From Pseudomonas alkylphenolica (GTDB lineage Bacteria > Pseudomonadota > Gammaproteobacteria > Pseudomonadales > Pseudomonadaceae): DNA of 64,000 bases. The position numbers and the translations under genes are program-made. The stretch covers positions 62,001 through 126,000 of the forward strand of contig NZ_JADUCM010000005.1 of NCBI RefSeq assembly GCF_016009175.1, written 5' to 3'. The stretch's first letter is position 1. Each line of letters opens with the position of its first letter. The notes beneath the pieces are model-generated. The model saw only the letters and a program-made list of their open reading frames with translations. It was not told the origin of the DNA and ran no database searches. This document shows positions 1-10,173 of the stretch, in pieces.

Positions 1-468
1 TACGGCGCCCTGAGTGGCCGGACCGATCCGCTGCGCCCGTTGCCCCAAGCCACCGCAATGCGCAGTGAAAGCAACGCGCCGGTGGCGACGCAGGCCGACT
101 GGCAGACCATCACCACCCCTGCCGCCCTCGACAGTGCCCTGGCCCAGGCCAAGGCTGACGGAAAACCGGTGGTGCTGGACTGGTACGCCGACTGGTGCAT
201 CAGCTGCAAGGTCATCGAGCATGAGGTACTGACCGCACCGGCGGTCAAACAGCAGCTCCAGGGCTACACGCTGTTGCGCTTCGACATCACCGAAAGCAAC
301 GCCGAACAGCGCGCCCTGCTCGACCGCTACCAGCTGTTCGGGCCGCCAGCGCTGTTGTTCTTTGCTGCGAACGGCAGCGAAAAAAACGCTGATCGGGTAG
401 TAGGTGAGACAAACGCCGTCGAATTTGCCGAGCATCTGACGCGCATTCGCAGCGATCTGGGTCTATAA
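1..468 (+). CDS. dsbD: Thiol:disulfide interchange protein DsbD, C-terminal part (cut by window edge)
   Basis: This is the periplasmic C-terminal thioredoxin-like domain of DsbD, the inner-membrane carrier that passes electrons from cytoplasmic thioredoxin to periplasmic disulfide isomerases and cytochrome c maturation. The frame is already open at the left edge, so the N-terminal domain and the membrane core lie outside and about 155 residues are visible. The redox motif is WCISC (a CxxC, visible residues 66-69) inside WYADWCISCK, followed by a GPPALLFF strand that fits the cis-proline region. The dsbD-aroQ-accB-accC order is familiar in Pseudomonas. The name is secure for this domain; the rest of the protein is not seen. 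Confidence 0.88.
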   Translation, partial: YGALSGRTDPLRPLPQATAMRSESNAPVATQADWQTITTPAALDSALAQAKADGKPVVLDWYADWCISCKVIEHEVLTAPAVKQQLQGYTLLRFDITESNAEQRALLDRYQLFGPPALLFFAANGSEKNADRVVGETNAVEFAEHLTRIRSDLGL

Positions 469-496
469 CTTCCTCTGGCCGTGCAAACGCCACCAT

Positions 497-550
497 CGAT
501 GACCGAAATTAATAAGCTAGTCACATATTTGCCGTGAATCTCGGTCATCG
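497..550. repeat. Perfect 10-bp inverted repeat in the dsbD-aroQ gap
   Basis: The arms CGATGACCGA (497-506) and TCGGTCATCG (541-550) are exact reverse complements separated by 34 bases. There is no T tract next to the right arm, so this is not an obvious terminator. It could be a two-site operator or a stem upstream of aroQ. The function is not known; only the symmetry is seen. Confidence 0.5.
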
Positions 551-641
551 TGCTGGCTATTGCCGGCAACTGGACACTGCCCGGCGGTTTACGGCATAGT
601 CGCCGCGCAACGTTTGTGCCTAACGACAAAAGGAAACACAG

Positions 642-1094
642 ATGGCAACGCTACTGGTGCTGCACGGCCCCAACCTGAACCTGCTCGGTACCCGTGAACC
701 GGGTGTCTACGGCGCCGTTACCCTGGCCCAGATCAACCAGGACCTGGAGCAGCGCGCCCGCGCCGCCGGCCATCACCTGCAGTACCTGCAAAGCAATGCC
801 GAGTACGAACTGATCGACCGCATCCATGCTGCGCGCAGCGAAGGCGTCGACTTTATCCTGATCAATCCGGCGGCTTTCACACATACAAGTGTCGCATTAC
901 GTGACGCGTTGCTGGCGGTGAGCATCCCATTCATCGAAGTGCATCTGTCCAACGTGCACAAACGCGAACCTTTTCGCCATCACTCCTACTTTTCTGATGT
1001 CGCCGTAGGAGTGATTTGCGGCCTGGGCGCCAGCGGTTACCGGCTGGCCCTGGAGTCTGCCCTGGAACACCTGGCTGCTAACGCAAAGCCCTGA
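642..1094 (+). CDS. aroQ: 3-dehydroquinate dehydratase, type II
   Basis: AroQ converts 3-dehydroquinate to 3-dehydroshikimate in the cytoplasmic shikimate pathway. The 150-residue length fits the small type II (dodecameric) class. The N-terminal [17 protein letters not shown] carries the flexible-lid arginine and the tyrosine that acts as the general base in this family. The HLSN segment and the following [15 protein letters not shown] stretch match the substrate-binding region. An AAAGGAAACACAG ribosome site precedes the ATG. It lies between dsbD and accB, a conserved pseudomonad order, with its own intergenic space on both sides. Confidence 0.95.
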   Translation: MATLLVLHGPNLNLLGTREPGVYGAVTLAQINQDLEQRARAAGHHLQYLQSNAEYELIDRIHAARSEGVDFILINPAAFTHTSVALRDALLAVSIPFIEVHLSNVHKREPFRHHSYFSDVAVGVICGLGASGYRLALESALEHLAANAKP

Positions 1095-1192
1095 TGACGA
1101 GAACCTGGCCACCAGGCTAGGGCTCACAAGAAACGTTTACTTACACGTTTTTGTATTTACGCCCCTGACCGAACCTTGGGAGTTGATGATTA

Positions 1193-1648
1193 ATGGATAT
1201 CCGTAAAGTCAAGAAACTGATCGAACTGCTGGAAGAGTCTGGCATCGACGAGCTGGAGATCAAGGAAGGCGAGGAATCCGTACGGATCAGCCGTCACAGC
1301 AAGACCCCGGCCCAACAGTACTACGCACCTGCGCCAGTTGCTGCTGCCCCGGTTGCCGCGCCTGCCGCCGCCGCACCAGCCGCCGCCGAAGCCCCGGCCA
1401 CACCAAAACTGAACGGCACCGTTGCCCGTTCGCCAATGGTCGGTACTTTCTACCGCAAAGCTTCGCCTACCTCGCCAGCCTTCGTTGAAGTCGGCCAGAC
1501 CGTGAAGAAAGGCGACACCCTGTGCATCGTCGAAGCCATGAAGATGATGAACCACATCGAAGCTGAAACCAGCGGTGTGATCGAATCCATCCTGGTAGAA
1601 GACGGTCAGCCGGTTGAGTTCGACCAGCCGCTGTTCACCATCGTTTGA
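1193..1648 (+). CDS. accB: Biotin carboxyl carrier protein of acetyl-CoA carboxylase
   Basis: AccB carries biotin between the biotin carboxylase (AccC) and the carboxyltransferase of acetyl-CoA carboxylase, the first committed step of fatty acid synthesis. The 151-residue protein has the expected layout: a helical N-terminus, an Ala/Pro-rich flexible linker at about residues 45-70 and a C-terminal biotinyl domain. The biotinylation site is the EAMKMMN motif, with the target lysine at residue 117. A GGGAG ribosome site lies just upstream. It is followed 17 nucleotides later by accC, the usual accBC operon. Confidence 0.97.
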   Translation: MDIRKVKKLIELLEESGIDELEIKEGEESVRISRHSKTPAQQYYAPAPVAAAPVAAPAAAAPAAAEAPATPKLNGTVARSPMVGTFYRKASPTSPAFVEVGQTVKKGDTLCIVEAMKMMNHIEAETSGVIESILVEDGQPVEFDQPLFTIV

Positions 1649-1665
1649 ACCGCGGAGAGCCAACG

Positions 1666-3021
1666 ATGTCTGCGAAGCTGGAAAAAGTCCTGATTGCCAA
1701 CCGCGGGGAAATTGCCCTGCGGATCCTGCGTGCCTGTAAAGAGCTGGGCATCAAGACCGTCGCCGTACACTCCACGGCTGACCGTGAACTGATGCACCTG
1801 GGCCTGGCCGACGAGTCGGTGTGCATTGGCCCCGCCTCCTCCAAGGACTCCTACCTGCACATTCCGGCGATCATCGCCGCCGCAGAAGTGACCGGTGCCA
1901 CCGCTATCCACCCGGGCTACGGCTTCCTCGCCGAAAACGCCGACTTCGCCGAACAGGTGGAGAACTCCGGCTTCGCCTTCATCGGCCCGAAAGCCGACAC
2001 CATTCGCCTGATGGGCGACAAGGTTTCGGCCAAGGACGCGATGATCAAGACCGGCGTTCCGACCGTTCCGGGTTCCGACGGCCCGCTGCCGGAAGACGAA
2101 GAAACCGCGCTGGCGATTGCCCGCGAGGTTGGCTACCCGGTGATCATCAAGGCCGCCGGTGGCGGTGGTGGTCGCGGCATGCGCGTCGTGCACAAGGAAG
2201 AGGACCTGATCTCCTCGGCCAAGCTGACCCGTACCGAAGCCGGTGCAGCGTTCGGCAACCCGATGGTGTACCTGGAGAAATTCCTGACCAACCCACGCCA
2301 CGTGGAAGTGCAGGTACTCTCCGACGGTCAAGGCAACGCCGTGCACCTGGGTGACCGCGACTGCTCGCTGCAGCGCCGCCACCAGAAGGTTCTGGAAGAA
2401 GCGCCGGCACCGGGCATCGACGAAAAGGCCCGCCAGGAAGTGTTCAAGCGCTGTGTCGATGCCTGCATCGAGATCGGCTACCGTGGCGCCGGTACCTTCG
2501 AGTTCCTCTACGAGAACGGCCGTTTCTACTTCATCGAAATGAACACCCGTGTTCAGGTGGAGCACCCGGTTTCGGAGATGGTCACCGGTATCGACATCGT
2601 CAAGGAGATGCTCAGCATCGCCGCTGGCAACAAGCTGTCGTTCCGTCAGGAAGACGTGGTTATCCGTGGTCACTCGCTCGAGTGCCGGATCAACGCCGAA
2701 GACCCGCGCAAGTTCATCCCGAGCCCAGGCACGGTCAAGCACTTCCATGCCCCGGGCGGCAACGGCGTTCGCGTCGATTCGCACCTGTACAGCGGTTACT
2801 CGGTTCCGCCGAACTACGACTCGCTGATCGGCAAGCTGATCACCTACGGCAAAGACCGTGACGAAGCCATGGCACGCATGCGCAATGCCCTGGACGAAAT
2901 CGTCGTCGACGGCATCAAGACCAACATCCCGCTGCACCGCGACCTGGTGCGCGATGAAGGTTTCTGCAAAGGTGGCGTCAACATTCACTATCTGGAACAC
3001 AAACTGGCTAGCCAGGAGTGA
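1666..3021 (+). CDS. accC: Biotin carboxylase subunit of acetyl-CoA carboxylase
   Basis: AccC uses ATP and bicarbonate to carboxylate the biotin on AccB. The 451-residue length matches the usual size of about 450. The start [17 protein letters not shown] was chosen because a GGAGAG ribosome site sits just before it; an in-frame TTG at 1645 overlaps the accB stop and lacks that support. Visible signatures are the N-terminal [13 protein letters not shown] fold, [14 protein letters not shown], the ATP-grasp glycine loop GGGGGRGM and the [14 protein letters not shown] segment of the active site. It is the last gene of accBC and is followed by a strong intrinsic terminator. Confidence 0.97.
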   Translation: MSAKLEKVLIANRGEIALRILRACKELGIKTVAVHSTADRELMHLGLADESVCIGPASSKDSYLHIPAIIAAAEVTGATAIHPGYGFLAENADFAEQVENSGFAFIGPKADTIRLMGDKVSAKDAMIKTGVPTVPGSDGPLPEDEETALAIAREVGYPVIIKAAGGGGGRGMRVVHKEEDLISSAKLTRTEAGAAFGNPMVYLEKFLTNPRHVEVQVLSDGQGNAVHLGDRDCSLQRRHQKVLEEAPAPGIDEKARQEVFKRCVDACIEIGYRGAGTFEFLYENGRFYFIEMNTRVQVEHPVSEMVTGIDIVKEMLSIAAGNKLSFRQEDVVIRGHSLECRINAEDPRKFIPSPGTVKHFHAPGGNGVRVDSHLYSGYSVPPNYDSLIGKLITYGKDRDEAMARMRNALDEIVVDGIKTNIPLHRDLVRDEGFCKGGVNIHYLEHKLASQE

Positions 3022-3036
3022 TCTTGACGTGATGTG

Positions 3037-3071
3037 AAAAAGACCCCGGCCCATTGGCCGGGGTCTTTTTT
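3037..3071 (+). terminator. Intrinsic terminator after accC
   Basis: The arms AAAAAGACCCCGGCC and GGCCGGGGTCTTTTTT are complementary around a short CATT loop and run into six Ts. This is a textbook Rho-independent terminator placed just after the accC stop. It would separate accBC from prmA. Confidence 0.92.
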
Positions 3072-3195
3072 CATACGCGGGCCTTGTTGCCACCGCCGCT
3101 CATGCTCTTCATTACAAACCCTTCGCACTCAAGTAAACTGGCGGGCTTCTCGCAGCCTAGCGCTGCCCCTGTAGATTTTTCCAAAGGTGCCCGCC

Positions 3196-4074
3196 ATGCC
3201 TTGGCTGCAAGTACGTCTGGCCATCAGCCCGGAACAAGCCGAAACCTATGAAGATGCCCTGCTCGAAGTAGGCGCGGTTTCGGTCACCTTCATGGACGCC
3301 GAAGACCAGCCCATCTTCGAACCGGACCTCAACACCACTCCGCTGTGGTCGCATACGCACCTGCTGGCCCTGTTCGAAGCCGATACCGATGCCAACGCAG
3401 TGTTCGCCCACCTGCAACTACTGACCGGCACTGAATTGCCGGAACACCAGGCCGAAGTGATCGAAGACCAGGACTGGGAGCGTAGCTGGATGGATAACTT
3501 CCAGCCCATGCGCTTCGGCCAGCGCCTGTGGATCGTGCCAAGCTGGCATGCCGCGCCAGAACCTGACGCCGTCAATCTGCTGCTCGATCCGGGCCTGGCG
3601 TTCGGTACCGGCACTCACCCGACCACCGCGCTGTGCCTGGAGTGGCTCGATGGCCAGGACCTGAACGGCACCCAGGTGCTCGACTTCGGTTGCGGTTCCG
3701 GGATTCTGGCCATCGCCGCCCTGCTGCTGGGTGCCCGTGAAGCCGTCGGCACCGACATCGACGTCCAGGCCCTGGAAGCCTCGCGCGACAATGCCGGGCG
3801 CAACGGTATCGCCGACGAGAAATTTGCCCTGTACCTGCCCGAGCACATGCCGGCAATGCAGGCCGATGTACTGGTCGCCAACATTCTCGCCGGTCCACTG
3901 GTTGCCCTCGCGCCGCAGCTCTCTGGCCTGGTACGCCCGGGCGGCCTGCTGGCCTTGTCCGGCATCCTTGCCGAGCAGGGCGACGAAGTGGCTGCTGCCT
4001 ACGCCAAGGACTTCGATCTGGACCCGATCACCGTTCGCGACGGCTGGGTACGCATCAGTGGTCGCCGCCGCTAA
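3196..4074 (+). CDS. prmA: Ribosomal protein L11 methyltransferase
   Basis: PrmA trimethylates ribosomal protein L11 with S-adenosylmethionine. At 292 residues it matches the E. coli enzyme. The start [10 protein letters not shown] has an AAAGG ribosome site eight bases upstream; a GTG three codons earlier is inside that site. The N-terminal third is the L11-recognition domain. The C-terminal Rossmann domain shows GTGTHPTT and the SAM-binding motif [15 protein letters not shown], then [12 protein letters not shown] (the NxL motif of the family). It lies between accC and the zinc-ribbon gene, as in other pseudomonads. Confidence 0.95.
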   Translation: MPWLQVRLAISPEQAETYEDALLEVGAVSVTFMDAEDQPIFEPDLNTTPLWSHTHLLALFEADTDANAVFAHLQLLTGTELPEHQAEVIEDQDWERSWMDNFQPMRFGQRLWIVPSWHAAPEPDAVNLLLDPGLAFGTGTHPTTALCLEWLDGQDLNGTQVLDFGCGSGILAIAALLLGAREAVGTDIDVQALEASRDNAGRNGIADEKFALYLPEHMPAMQADVLVANILAGPLVALAPQLSGLVRPGGLLALSGILAEQGDEVAAAYAKDFDLDPITVRDGWVRISGRRR

Positions 4075-4114
4075 GTGCGCCTAGAATAAACTTCTGCATA
4101 ACCCGGACCGCCGC

Positions 4115-5389
4115 ATGACCGACAGTTTCGTCACCCAGTGCCCGCATTGCCAGACCAGCTTTCGCGTCAGCCACAATCAGTTGAGTGTGGCCCGCGGCGT
4201 GGTGCGCTGCGGCGCCTGCATGCAGGTATTCAACGCGGCCAAGCAGCTGCTGGAGCAGAGCGCGGCGCAACAGCCCGCTGCCGACCCCGCCCCTGCCGAA
4301 GTGCAAGCCCCGCCGCCAGCACCTGCCCCGGAGCGGCACGACTGGAGCGCTGCCGAGCTTGATCTGGACCAGCTGGACCTGGATGAAGAACTGGCGCGCC
4401 TGGAGCAACGGGAAATCCAGCCGATTACCGAGCTCAAGGGCAACAGCCCTCGTGAAGAGAACCTCAGCGCCCATCGCGACGAGCCGGAAGGTGACGATCA
4501 GGTCTGGCCAGACAGCTTGTTCAGCACGCCCAACAATGAACGTGAAGAACCGCCAGAGGCACTCGATGAGCCGCAACCGCCGCTGATCGAACAGGAAACC
4601 CTCGATCTGGCACCCGCGCCAGGGGAGCGTACCGAACCCTCGCTGTCACTCGACCCGGATATCCTCAACGACGACCTCGAAACGGCGCCCAGGCACCCTC
4701 ACGGGATCGCCGCCGAGCATCATGAGCCCGCGATCGAGCGCCTGTCGGCAAAAGAGCCGGATGACGACCTGGATTCACCTCAGGTCGATCCGCACGAGCG
4801 TCACGAACCCGGCCTGGGCCCAATCTCCAGCCGCCCTGCACGCAAGGAACCCCTGCTCGACCTGGTCGACGACCCGCTGCAGCTGGACTGGCAGAAGCCC
4901 AAGGCCCACTGGGGCAAGCGCCTGTTGTGGATCTTGCTGATTCTGGTGGCCGCTGCAGCCCTCGCCGGCCAGTACATCTGGTACCACTTCGACGAACTGG
5001 CCCGCCAGGACCAGTACCGCCCCTGGTTCCAGCAGATCTGCCCGCAGGTTGGTTGCCAGGTGCCTTCGCGAGTCGATATCGCCCGGATCAAAAGCAGCAA
5101 CCTGGTGGTGCGTAGCCACCCGGACTTCAATGGCGCACTGATCGTCGATGCGATCATCTACAACCGCGCGCCCTTCACCCAGCCGTTTCCGCTGCTGGAG
5201 CTGCGTTTTGCCGACCTCAACGGCCAGTTGATCGCCAGCCGGCGCTTCAAACCCACCGAGTACCTCAGTGGCGAACTGGCCGGCAAAGGCGAAATGCCCA
5301 GCCAGGTGCCGATCCATATCGCCCTGGACATCCTCGACCCGGGCCCCAAGGCGGTCAATTACAGCCTGAGCTTCCGCTCACCGGAATAG
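4115..5389 (+). CDS. Zinc-ribbon plus DUF3426 membrane protein
   Basis: This 424-residue protein starts with an MJ0042-type zinc ribbon (CPHC at residues 9-12, then CGAC about 20 residues on). A long acidic, proline-rich, probably disordered region covers about residues 50-260. One transmembrane segment follows near residue 270 (LLWILLILVAAAALAGQYIW), and the C-terminus is a DUF3426 domain expected in the periplasm. The function is not established. The gene sits between prmA and dusB with 40 nucleotides to prmA, so it may be co-transcribed with it. The domain call is firm; any role in signalling or regulation would be guesswork. Confidence 0.82.
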   Translation: MTDSFVTQCPHCQTSFRVSHNQLSVARGVVRCGACMQVFNAAKQLLEQSAAQQPAADPAPAEVQAPPPAPAPERHDWSAAELDLDQLDLDEELARLEQREIQPITELKGNSPREENLSAHRDEPEGDDQVWPDSLFSTPNNEREEPPEALDEPQPPLIEQETLDLAPAPGERTEPSLSLDPDILNDDLETAPRHPHGIAAEHHEPAIERLSAKEPDDDLDSPQVDPHERHEPGLGPISSRPARKEPLLDLVDDPLQLDWQKPKAHWGKRLLWILLILVAAAALAGQYIWYHFDELARQDQYRPWFQQICPQVGCQVPSRVDIARIKSSNLVVRSHPDFNGALIVDAIIYNRAPFTQPFPLLELRFADLNGQLIASRRFKPTEYLSGELAGKGEMPSQVPIHIALDILDPGPKAVNYSLSFRSPE

Positions 5390-5601
5390 GCGCAAAGCCG
5401 CAGGCAGCAAGGTTCAAGCCACAAGAATCAGCGGGCCGTGCGTCGGTCAGTTTTTACTTATGGCCTGAAGCTTGCCACTTGCAGCAGCACGCCAGTTGTT
5501 CAGATTTTATCCAAATCTATCTTTATCCGGTCACCGAGAGCGGGTATCATGCCAACCCTTTTTCGAACTCTAATGATCCGGCCCCACAACAGGGAACTCC
5601 T

Positions 5602-6615
5602 ATGTCGGCGGTACGCATCGGCCCATACACACTGCAGAACAACCTGATTCTTGCCCCGATGGCCGGGGTCACGGACCAGCCATTCCGTCAGCTATGCCGA
5701 CGAATGGGTGCAGGCCTGGTGGTGTCGGAGATGGTCAGCAGCGACATGAGCCTGTGGAACAGCCGCAAGTCGCGCCTGCGCATGATTCACGAAGGTGATC
5801 CCGAGCCACGCTCGGTACAGATCGCCGGTGGTGACGCGCAGATGCTCGCAGCCGCCGCCCTGGCCAACGTCGAGGCCGGCGCGCAGATCATCGACATCAA
5901 CATGGGCTGTCCTGCAAAAAAAGTCTGCAACAAGGCTGCAGGCTCTGCTTTATTGAAAGATGAAGCCCTGGTCAGCGAGATCCTCCATGCGGTTGTTGCC
6001 GCCGTGGATGTACCGGTCACGCTGAAAATCCGCACGGGTTGGGACAGGGAGAACAAAAACGGGCTGACGGTAGCAAAAATTGCCGAGCAGGCCGGTATCC
6101 AGGCATTGGCGGTACACGGGCGAACCCGTGCCGACCTTTACACTGGCGACGCCGAGTACGACACCATCGCTGCGATCAAGCAGGCGGTGTCGATACCGGT
6201 GTTTGCCAACGGCGACATCACCTCGCCAGAAAAAGCCCAGGCCGTGCTACAGGCGACCGGGGCCGATGGTCTGCTGATCGGCAGGGCTGCCCAGGGGCGG
6301 CCATGGATCTTTCGCGAGATCGAGCATTACCTGCGCACCGGCGAGCAATTACCGGCGCCGCAGCTGGATGAAGTGGAACGTATTCTGCTGGAACACCTGG
6401 CCGCGCTACACGCCTTTTATGGCGATGTGATGGGCGTACGCATCGCCCGCAAGCATGTCGGCTGGTACCTGGCAACACTTCCGGGCGCCAAGGAGTTTCG
6501 CGCCCAGTTCAATCGTTTGGAAGATACGCAAGCGCAGTGCGCCGACGTTCGCGGTTTTTTCCGCGATCGTGAACAGAGCCTTGAGACAGAGGACGGACAA
6601 GGGGTGGCCGCATGA
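5602..6615 (+). CDS. dusB: tRNA-dihydrouridine synthase B
   Basis: DusB is an FMN enzyme that reduces specific uridines of tRNA to dihydrouridine. The start [14 protein letters not shown] has an AGGGAAC ribosome site and gives 337 residues, the normal family size; an upstream in-frame start would add about 40 residues without family character. Visible motifs are the FMN-binding [13 protein letters not shown] at the N-terminus, [15 protein letters not shown] with the catalytic cysteine, KIRTGW, AVHGRTR and [14 protein letters not shown]. It overlaps fis by four bases (ATGA), the classic dusB-fis operon. The 212-bp leader includes TATCAT at 5545 as a possible -10 element. Confidence 0.96.
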   Translation: MSAVRIGPYTLQNNLILAPMAGVTDQPFRQLCRRMGAGLVVSEMVSSDMSLWNSRKSRLRMIHEGDPEPRSVQIAGGDAQMLAAAALANVEAGAQIIDINMGCPAKKVCNKAAGSALLKDEALVSEILHAVVAAVDVPVTLKIRTGWDRENKNGLTVAKIAEQAGIQALAVHGRTRADLYTGDAEYDTIAAIKQAVSIPVFANGDITSPEKAQAVLQATGADGLLIGRAAQGRPWIFREIEHYLRTGEQLPAPQLDEVERILLEHLAALHAFYGDVMGVRIARKHVGWYLATLPGAKEFRAQFNRLEDTQAQCADVRGFFRDREQSLETEDGQGVAA

Positions 6616-6932
6616 CGATGATGACCGAGACTTTAGTGAGTGGAACAACGCCCGTGAGCGACAACGTCAACCTGAAACAGCACCTGAATACACCGAGCGA
6701 AGAAGGTCAGACCCTTCGCGGCAGTGTGGAAAAGGCGCTGCACAACTATTTCGCCCATCTCGAGGGCGCGGCCGTCACGGACGTGTACAACCTGGTGCTC
6801 TCGGAAGTCGAAGCGCCATTGCTCGAAAGCGTGATGAACTACGTCAAGGGCAACCAGACCAAAGCCAGCGAGCTGCTCGGGCTCAACCGCGGCACCTTGC
6901 GCAAAAAGCTCAAACAGTACGATTTGTTGTAA
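6612..6932 (+). CDS. fis: DNA-binding protein Fis
   Basis: Fis is a small nucleoid protein that bends DNA and controls rRNA and other promoters during fast growth. The 106-residue product ends in the family's helix-turn-helix, [19 protein letters not shown]. It is a little longer at the N-terminus than the 98-residue E. coli protein, and ATG codons at 6618 and 6621 are alternative starts. Translation is coupled to dusB through the ATGA overlap. A terminator-like hairpin follows. Confidence 0.96.
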   Translation: MTMMTETLVSGTTPVSDNVNLKQHLNTPSEEGQTLRGSVEKALHNYFAHLEGAAVTDVYNLVLSEVEAPLLESVMNYVKGNQTKASELLGLNRGTLRKKLKQYDLL

Positions 6933-6949
6933 GCAAGCATCCAAACCAG

Positions 6950-6987
6950 AAAAGGCGGCTCCCATTCGATGAGGTCGCCTTTTTTGC
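6950..6987 (+). terminator. Intrinsic terminator after fis
   Basis: AAAAGGCG and CGCCTTTTTT form a stem around an 18-base loop, followed by Ts. It ends the dusB-fis transcript about 20 bases after the fis stop and just before the purH leader. Confidence 0.8.
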
Positions 6988-7014
6988 TGACTCCACCGCG
7001 TTATGGAATCTGAA

Positions 7015-8622
7015 ATGACCGACCAGACTACCCGCCTGCCGATCCGCCGCGCCTTGATCAGTGTTTCCGACAAGACCGGGATCCTTGAATTCGCCCGTGA
7101 GCTGCAACAGCTCGGCGTCGAGATCCTGTCCACCGGCGGCACCTTCAAGCTGCTCCAGGACAACGGCGTTGCCGCGGTGGAAGTTGCCGACTACACCGGT
7201 TTTGCCGAAATGATGGACGGCCGGGTCAAGACCCTGCACCCGAAAATCCACGGTGGCATCCTGGGCCGTCGCGGCACCGACGACGCCATCATGGCCGAGC
7301 ACGGCATCAAGCCGATCGACCTGGTTGCCGTCAACCTCTACCCGTTCGAAGCCACCATCTCCAAGCCGGGTTGTGACCTGCCGACCGCGATCGAGAACAT
7401 CGACATCGGCGGCCCGACCATGGTCCGCTCCGCGGCCAAGAACCACAAAGACGTCGCTATCGTGGTCAACGCCAGCGACTACGGTCAGGTTCTGGAAAGT
7501 CTCAAGGCTGGCGGTCTGACCTACGCCCAGCGCTTCGACCTGATGCTCAAGGCCTTTGAGCACACCGCCGCCTACGACGGCATGATCGCCAACTACATGG
7601 GCACTGTGAATCAGGCCGCCGAGACCCTGTCGACGTCCGGTCGCAGCGAGTTCCCGCGCACCTTCAACAGCCAATTCGTCAAAGCCCAGGAAATGCGTTA
7701 CGGCGAGAACCCGCACCAGAGCGCGGCGTTCTATGTCGAAGCCAAGCCGACCGAAGCCGGTATCGCTACCGCAGTACAGCTGCAGGGCAAAGAGCTGTCG
7801 TACAACAACGTGGCTGACACCGACGCTGCCCTGGAGTGCGTGAAGAGCTTCGTCAAGCCAGCCTGCGTCATCGTCAAGCACGCCAACCCGTGCGGCGTGG
7901 CAGTCAGCCCGGACGCCGAAGGCGGCATCCGCCAGGCGTATGAGCTGGCCTATGCCACCGACACCGAGTCGGCATTCGGCGGCATCATCGCCTTCAACCG
8001 CGAACTGGACGCCGAAACGGCCAAGGCTATCGTCGAGCGCCAGTTCGTCGAAGTGATCATCGCCCCGAGCGTCAGCGAAGAAGCCCGCGCCGTGGTCGCA
8101 GCCAAAGCCAACGTTCGCCTGCTGGCCTGCGGCCAGTGGTCGGCTGAACGTGCTGCCGCCTGGGATTACAAGCGTGTAACCGGCGGCCTGCTGGTTCAGA
8201 GCCGTGACATCGGCATGATCACTGAAGGCGACCTGAAGGTTGTCACCAAACGTGCGCCGACCGAACAAGAAATCCACGACCTGATCTTTGCCTGGAAAGT
8301 GGCCAAGTACGTCAAGTCCAACGCTATCGTCTACGCCAAGAACCGTCAGACCATCGGTGTCGGCGCCGGCCAGATGAGCCGCGTCAACTCGGCACGTATT
8401 GCTGCAATCAAGGCTGAACACGCCGGCCTGCAGGTGCAGGGCGCGGTCATGGCCTCGGATGCGTTCTTCCCGTTCCGTGACGGCATCGATAACGCAGCTA
8501 AAGTGGGTATCACGGCAGTGATCCAGCCAGGTGGCTCGATGCGTGATGCCGAAGTGATTGCTGCCGCCGACGAAGCCGGCATTGCCATGGTCTTCACCGG
8601 CATGCGCCACTTCCGTCACTAA
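7015..8622 (+). CDS. purH: Bifunctional AICAR formyltransferase / IMP cyclohydrolase
   Basis: PurH carries out the last two steps of purine synthesis: formylation of AICAR with 10-formyl-THF, then ring closure to IMP. The start [16 protein letters not shown] is favoured by GGAA about seven bases upstream; an in-frame ATG four codons earlier is possible. The 535-residue protein has the N-terminal MGS-like cyclohydrolase domain ([28 protein letters not shown]) and the C-terminal transformylase with the KHANPCGVA active-site motif. It is followed by purD after 120 bases, the usual purHD pair. Confidence 0.96.
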   Translation: MTDQTTRLPIRRALISVSDKTGILEFARELQQLGVEILSTGGTFKLLQDNGVAAVEVADYTGFAEMMDGRVKTLHPKIHGGILGRRGTDDAIMAEHGIKPIDLVAVNLYPFEATISKPGCDLPTAIENIDIGGPTMVRSAAKNHKDVAIVVNASDYGQVLESLKAGGLTYAQRFDLMLKAFEHTAAYDGMIANYMGTVNQAAETLSTSGRSEFPRTFNSQFVKAQEMRYGENPHQSAAFYVEAKPTEAGIATAVQLQGKELSYNNVADTDAALECVKSFVKPACVIVKHANPCGVAVSPDAEGGIRQAYELAYATDTESAFGGIIAFNRELDAETAKAIVERQFVEVIIAPSVSEEARAVVAAKANVRLLACGQWSAERAAAWDYKRVTGGLLVQSRDIGMITEGDLKVVTKRAPTEQEIHDLIFAWKVAKYVKSNAIVYAKNRQTIGVGAGQMSRVNSARIAAIKAEHAGLQVQGAVMASDAFFPFRDGIDNAAKVGITAVIQPGGSMRDAEVIAAADEAGIAMVFTGMRHFRH

Positions 8623-8631
8623 TCGTCAAAC

Positions 8632-8667
8632 GGCCGCACTGAAGCAGTCACCTGCTTCAGTGCGGCC
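8632..8667. other. Perfect 16-bp hairpin between purH and purD
   Basis: GGCCGCACTGAAGCAG and CTGCTTCAGTGCGGCC are exact complements around a TCAC loop. No T tract follows, so it is a weak candidate terminator or an RNA-stabilising stem. A second smaller stem, CAGAAAGC/GCTTTCTG, lies at 8693-8711, just before the purD ribosome site. Confidence 0.7.
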
Positions 8668-8742
8668 TCGCAATGCATACACGGCAGAAGCGCAGAAAGC
8701 GTTGCTTTCTGATTGAAGAATTAGCGTCATCGAGGTTTTGAC

Positions 8743-10038
8743 ATGAATGTTTTGATTATCGGCAGCGGCGGTCGTGAACACGCCCTGGCCTGGAAAGTCG
8801 CTCAAGACCCACGGGTCGAGAAAGTCTTCGTTGCCCCGGGCAACGCCGGCACCGCCACCGAAGCCAAGTGCGAGAACGTCAACATCGACGTCACCGCCCT
8901 GGAACAGCTGGCCGACTTTGCCGAAAAGAACGTCGCCCTGACCATCGTCGGCCCCGAAGGCCCGCTGGTTGCCGGTGTTGTCGATCTGTTCCGCAGCCGC
9001 AACCTGGATTGCTTCGGCCCGACCGCCGGTGCGGCCCAGCTGGAAGGCTCCAAAGCCTTTACCAAGGACTTCCTGGCTCGCCACAAGATCCCGACTGCCG
9101 ATTACCAGAACTTCACCGAGATCGAGCCGGCCCTGGCCTACCTGCGTGAAAAAGGCGCACCGATCGTGATCAAGGCCGACGGCCTGGCCGCCGGTAAAGG
9201 CGTGATCGTCGCCATGACCCTGGCCGAAGCCGAAGACGCCGTACGCGACATGCTCGCCGGCAACGCCTTCGGTGAAGCCGGTTCGCGCGTGGTGATCGAG
9301 GAGTTCCTTGATGGCGAGGAAGCCAGCTTCATCGTCATGGTCGATGGCAAGAATGTGCTGCCAATGGCCACCAGCCAGGACCACAAACGTGTCGGCGACG
9401 GCGATACCGGCCCGAACACCGGCGGCATGGGCGCTTACTCGCCAGCCCCGGTAGTAACTGCCGACGTCCACCAGCGCGTCATGGACCAGGTGATCTGGCC
9501 GACCGTGAACGGCATGGCCGAGGAAGGCAATGTCTACACCGGTTTCCTGTATGCCGGCCTGATGATCGACAAAGCCGGCAACCCGAAAGTCATCGAGTTC
9601 AACTGCCGCTTCGGCGACCCGGAAACCCAGCCAGTCATGCTGCGCCTGGAGTCGAGCCTGGTGCTGCTGATCGAAGCCGCCTTTGCCAAAGCCCTGGACA
9701 AGGTCGAGGCCCAATGGGACCCACGCCCGAGCCTGGGCGTGGTACTGGCCGCTGGCGGCTACCCGGGCGACTACGCCAAGGGTGCAGCCATCAACGGTCT
9801 GGACGCTGCCGCGAAAATCGAAGGCAAGGTGTTCCACGCCGGTACTGCACTCAAAGACGGCCAGGTTGTCTCGGCTGGCGGCCGCGTACTTTGCGCCACC
9901 GCCCTGGGCCACACGGTCGAGTCCGCTCAGCAGCAGGCCTACCGCCTGGCCGCCGAGATCAGCTGGGACGGCAGCTTCTACCGCAGCGACATTGGCTACC
10001 GTGCCATTGCCCGCGAACGCGGTGAGCATCAGGAGTAA
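8743..10038 (+). CDS. purD: Phosphoribosylamine-glycine ligase
   Basis: PurD joins glycine to phosphoribosylamine with ATP, the second step of purine synthesis. The 431-residue length is normal. The N-terminal GSGGREHALAWK nucleotide-type motif, the GPEGPLVAG segment, the ATP-grasp stretch IKADGLAAGKGVIVA and the NTGGMGAYSP segment are all present. It follows purH and precedes retS, the same order as in P. aeruginosa. The 135-bp gap before retS holds a GC-rich imperfect hairpin around 10051-10080. Confidence 0.96.
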   Translation: MNVLIIGSGGREHALAWKVAQDPRVEKVFVAPGNAGTATEAKCENVNIDVTALEQLADFAEKNVALTIVGPEGPLVAGVVDLFRSRNLDCFGPTAGAAQLEGSKAFTKDFLARHKIPTADYQNFTEIEPALAYLREKGAPIVIKADGLAAGKGVIVAMTLAEAEDAVRDMLAGNAFGEAGSRVVIEEFLDGEEASFIVMVDGKNVLPMATSQDHKRVGDGDTGPNTGGMGAYSPAPVVTADVHQRVMDQVIWPTVNGMAEEGNVYTGFLYAGLMIDKAGNPKVIEFNCRFGDPETQPVMLRLESSLVLLIEAAFAKALDKVEAQWDPRPSLGVVLAAGGYPGDYAKGAAINGLDAAAKIEGKVFHAGTALKDGQVVSAGGRVLCATALGHTVESAQQQAYRLAAEISWDGSFYRSDIGYRAIARERGEHQE

Positions 10039-10173
10039 CGTAGCGCCCGCCAGCAGCGACGCCCCGGGCGTCCTGCTGACGGCTTGGCGGCGAGGCCCTC
10101 CCAGGGCCTTGCCTTCGCCTTGCTGCGCCGCGCATAGTTATCATCTGGCACGTTGCTAAAAAGGGATTTCATT

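Noticed and set aside
1606..3093. Long open frame on the minus strand opposite accC
   Set aside because: It mirrors the codon pattern of accC, has no family features and would overlap a clear gene completely. Such frames are common in high-GC DNA.
6910..8619. 569-codon minus-strand frame opposite purH
   Set aside because: It is the antisense shadow of purH; Asp/Val/His-rich sequence without a domain or ribosome site.
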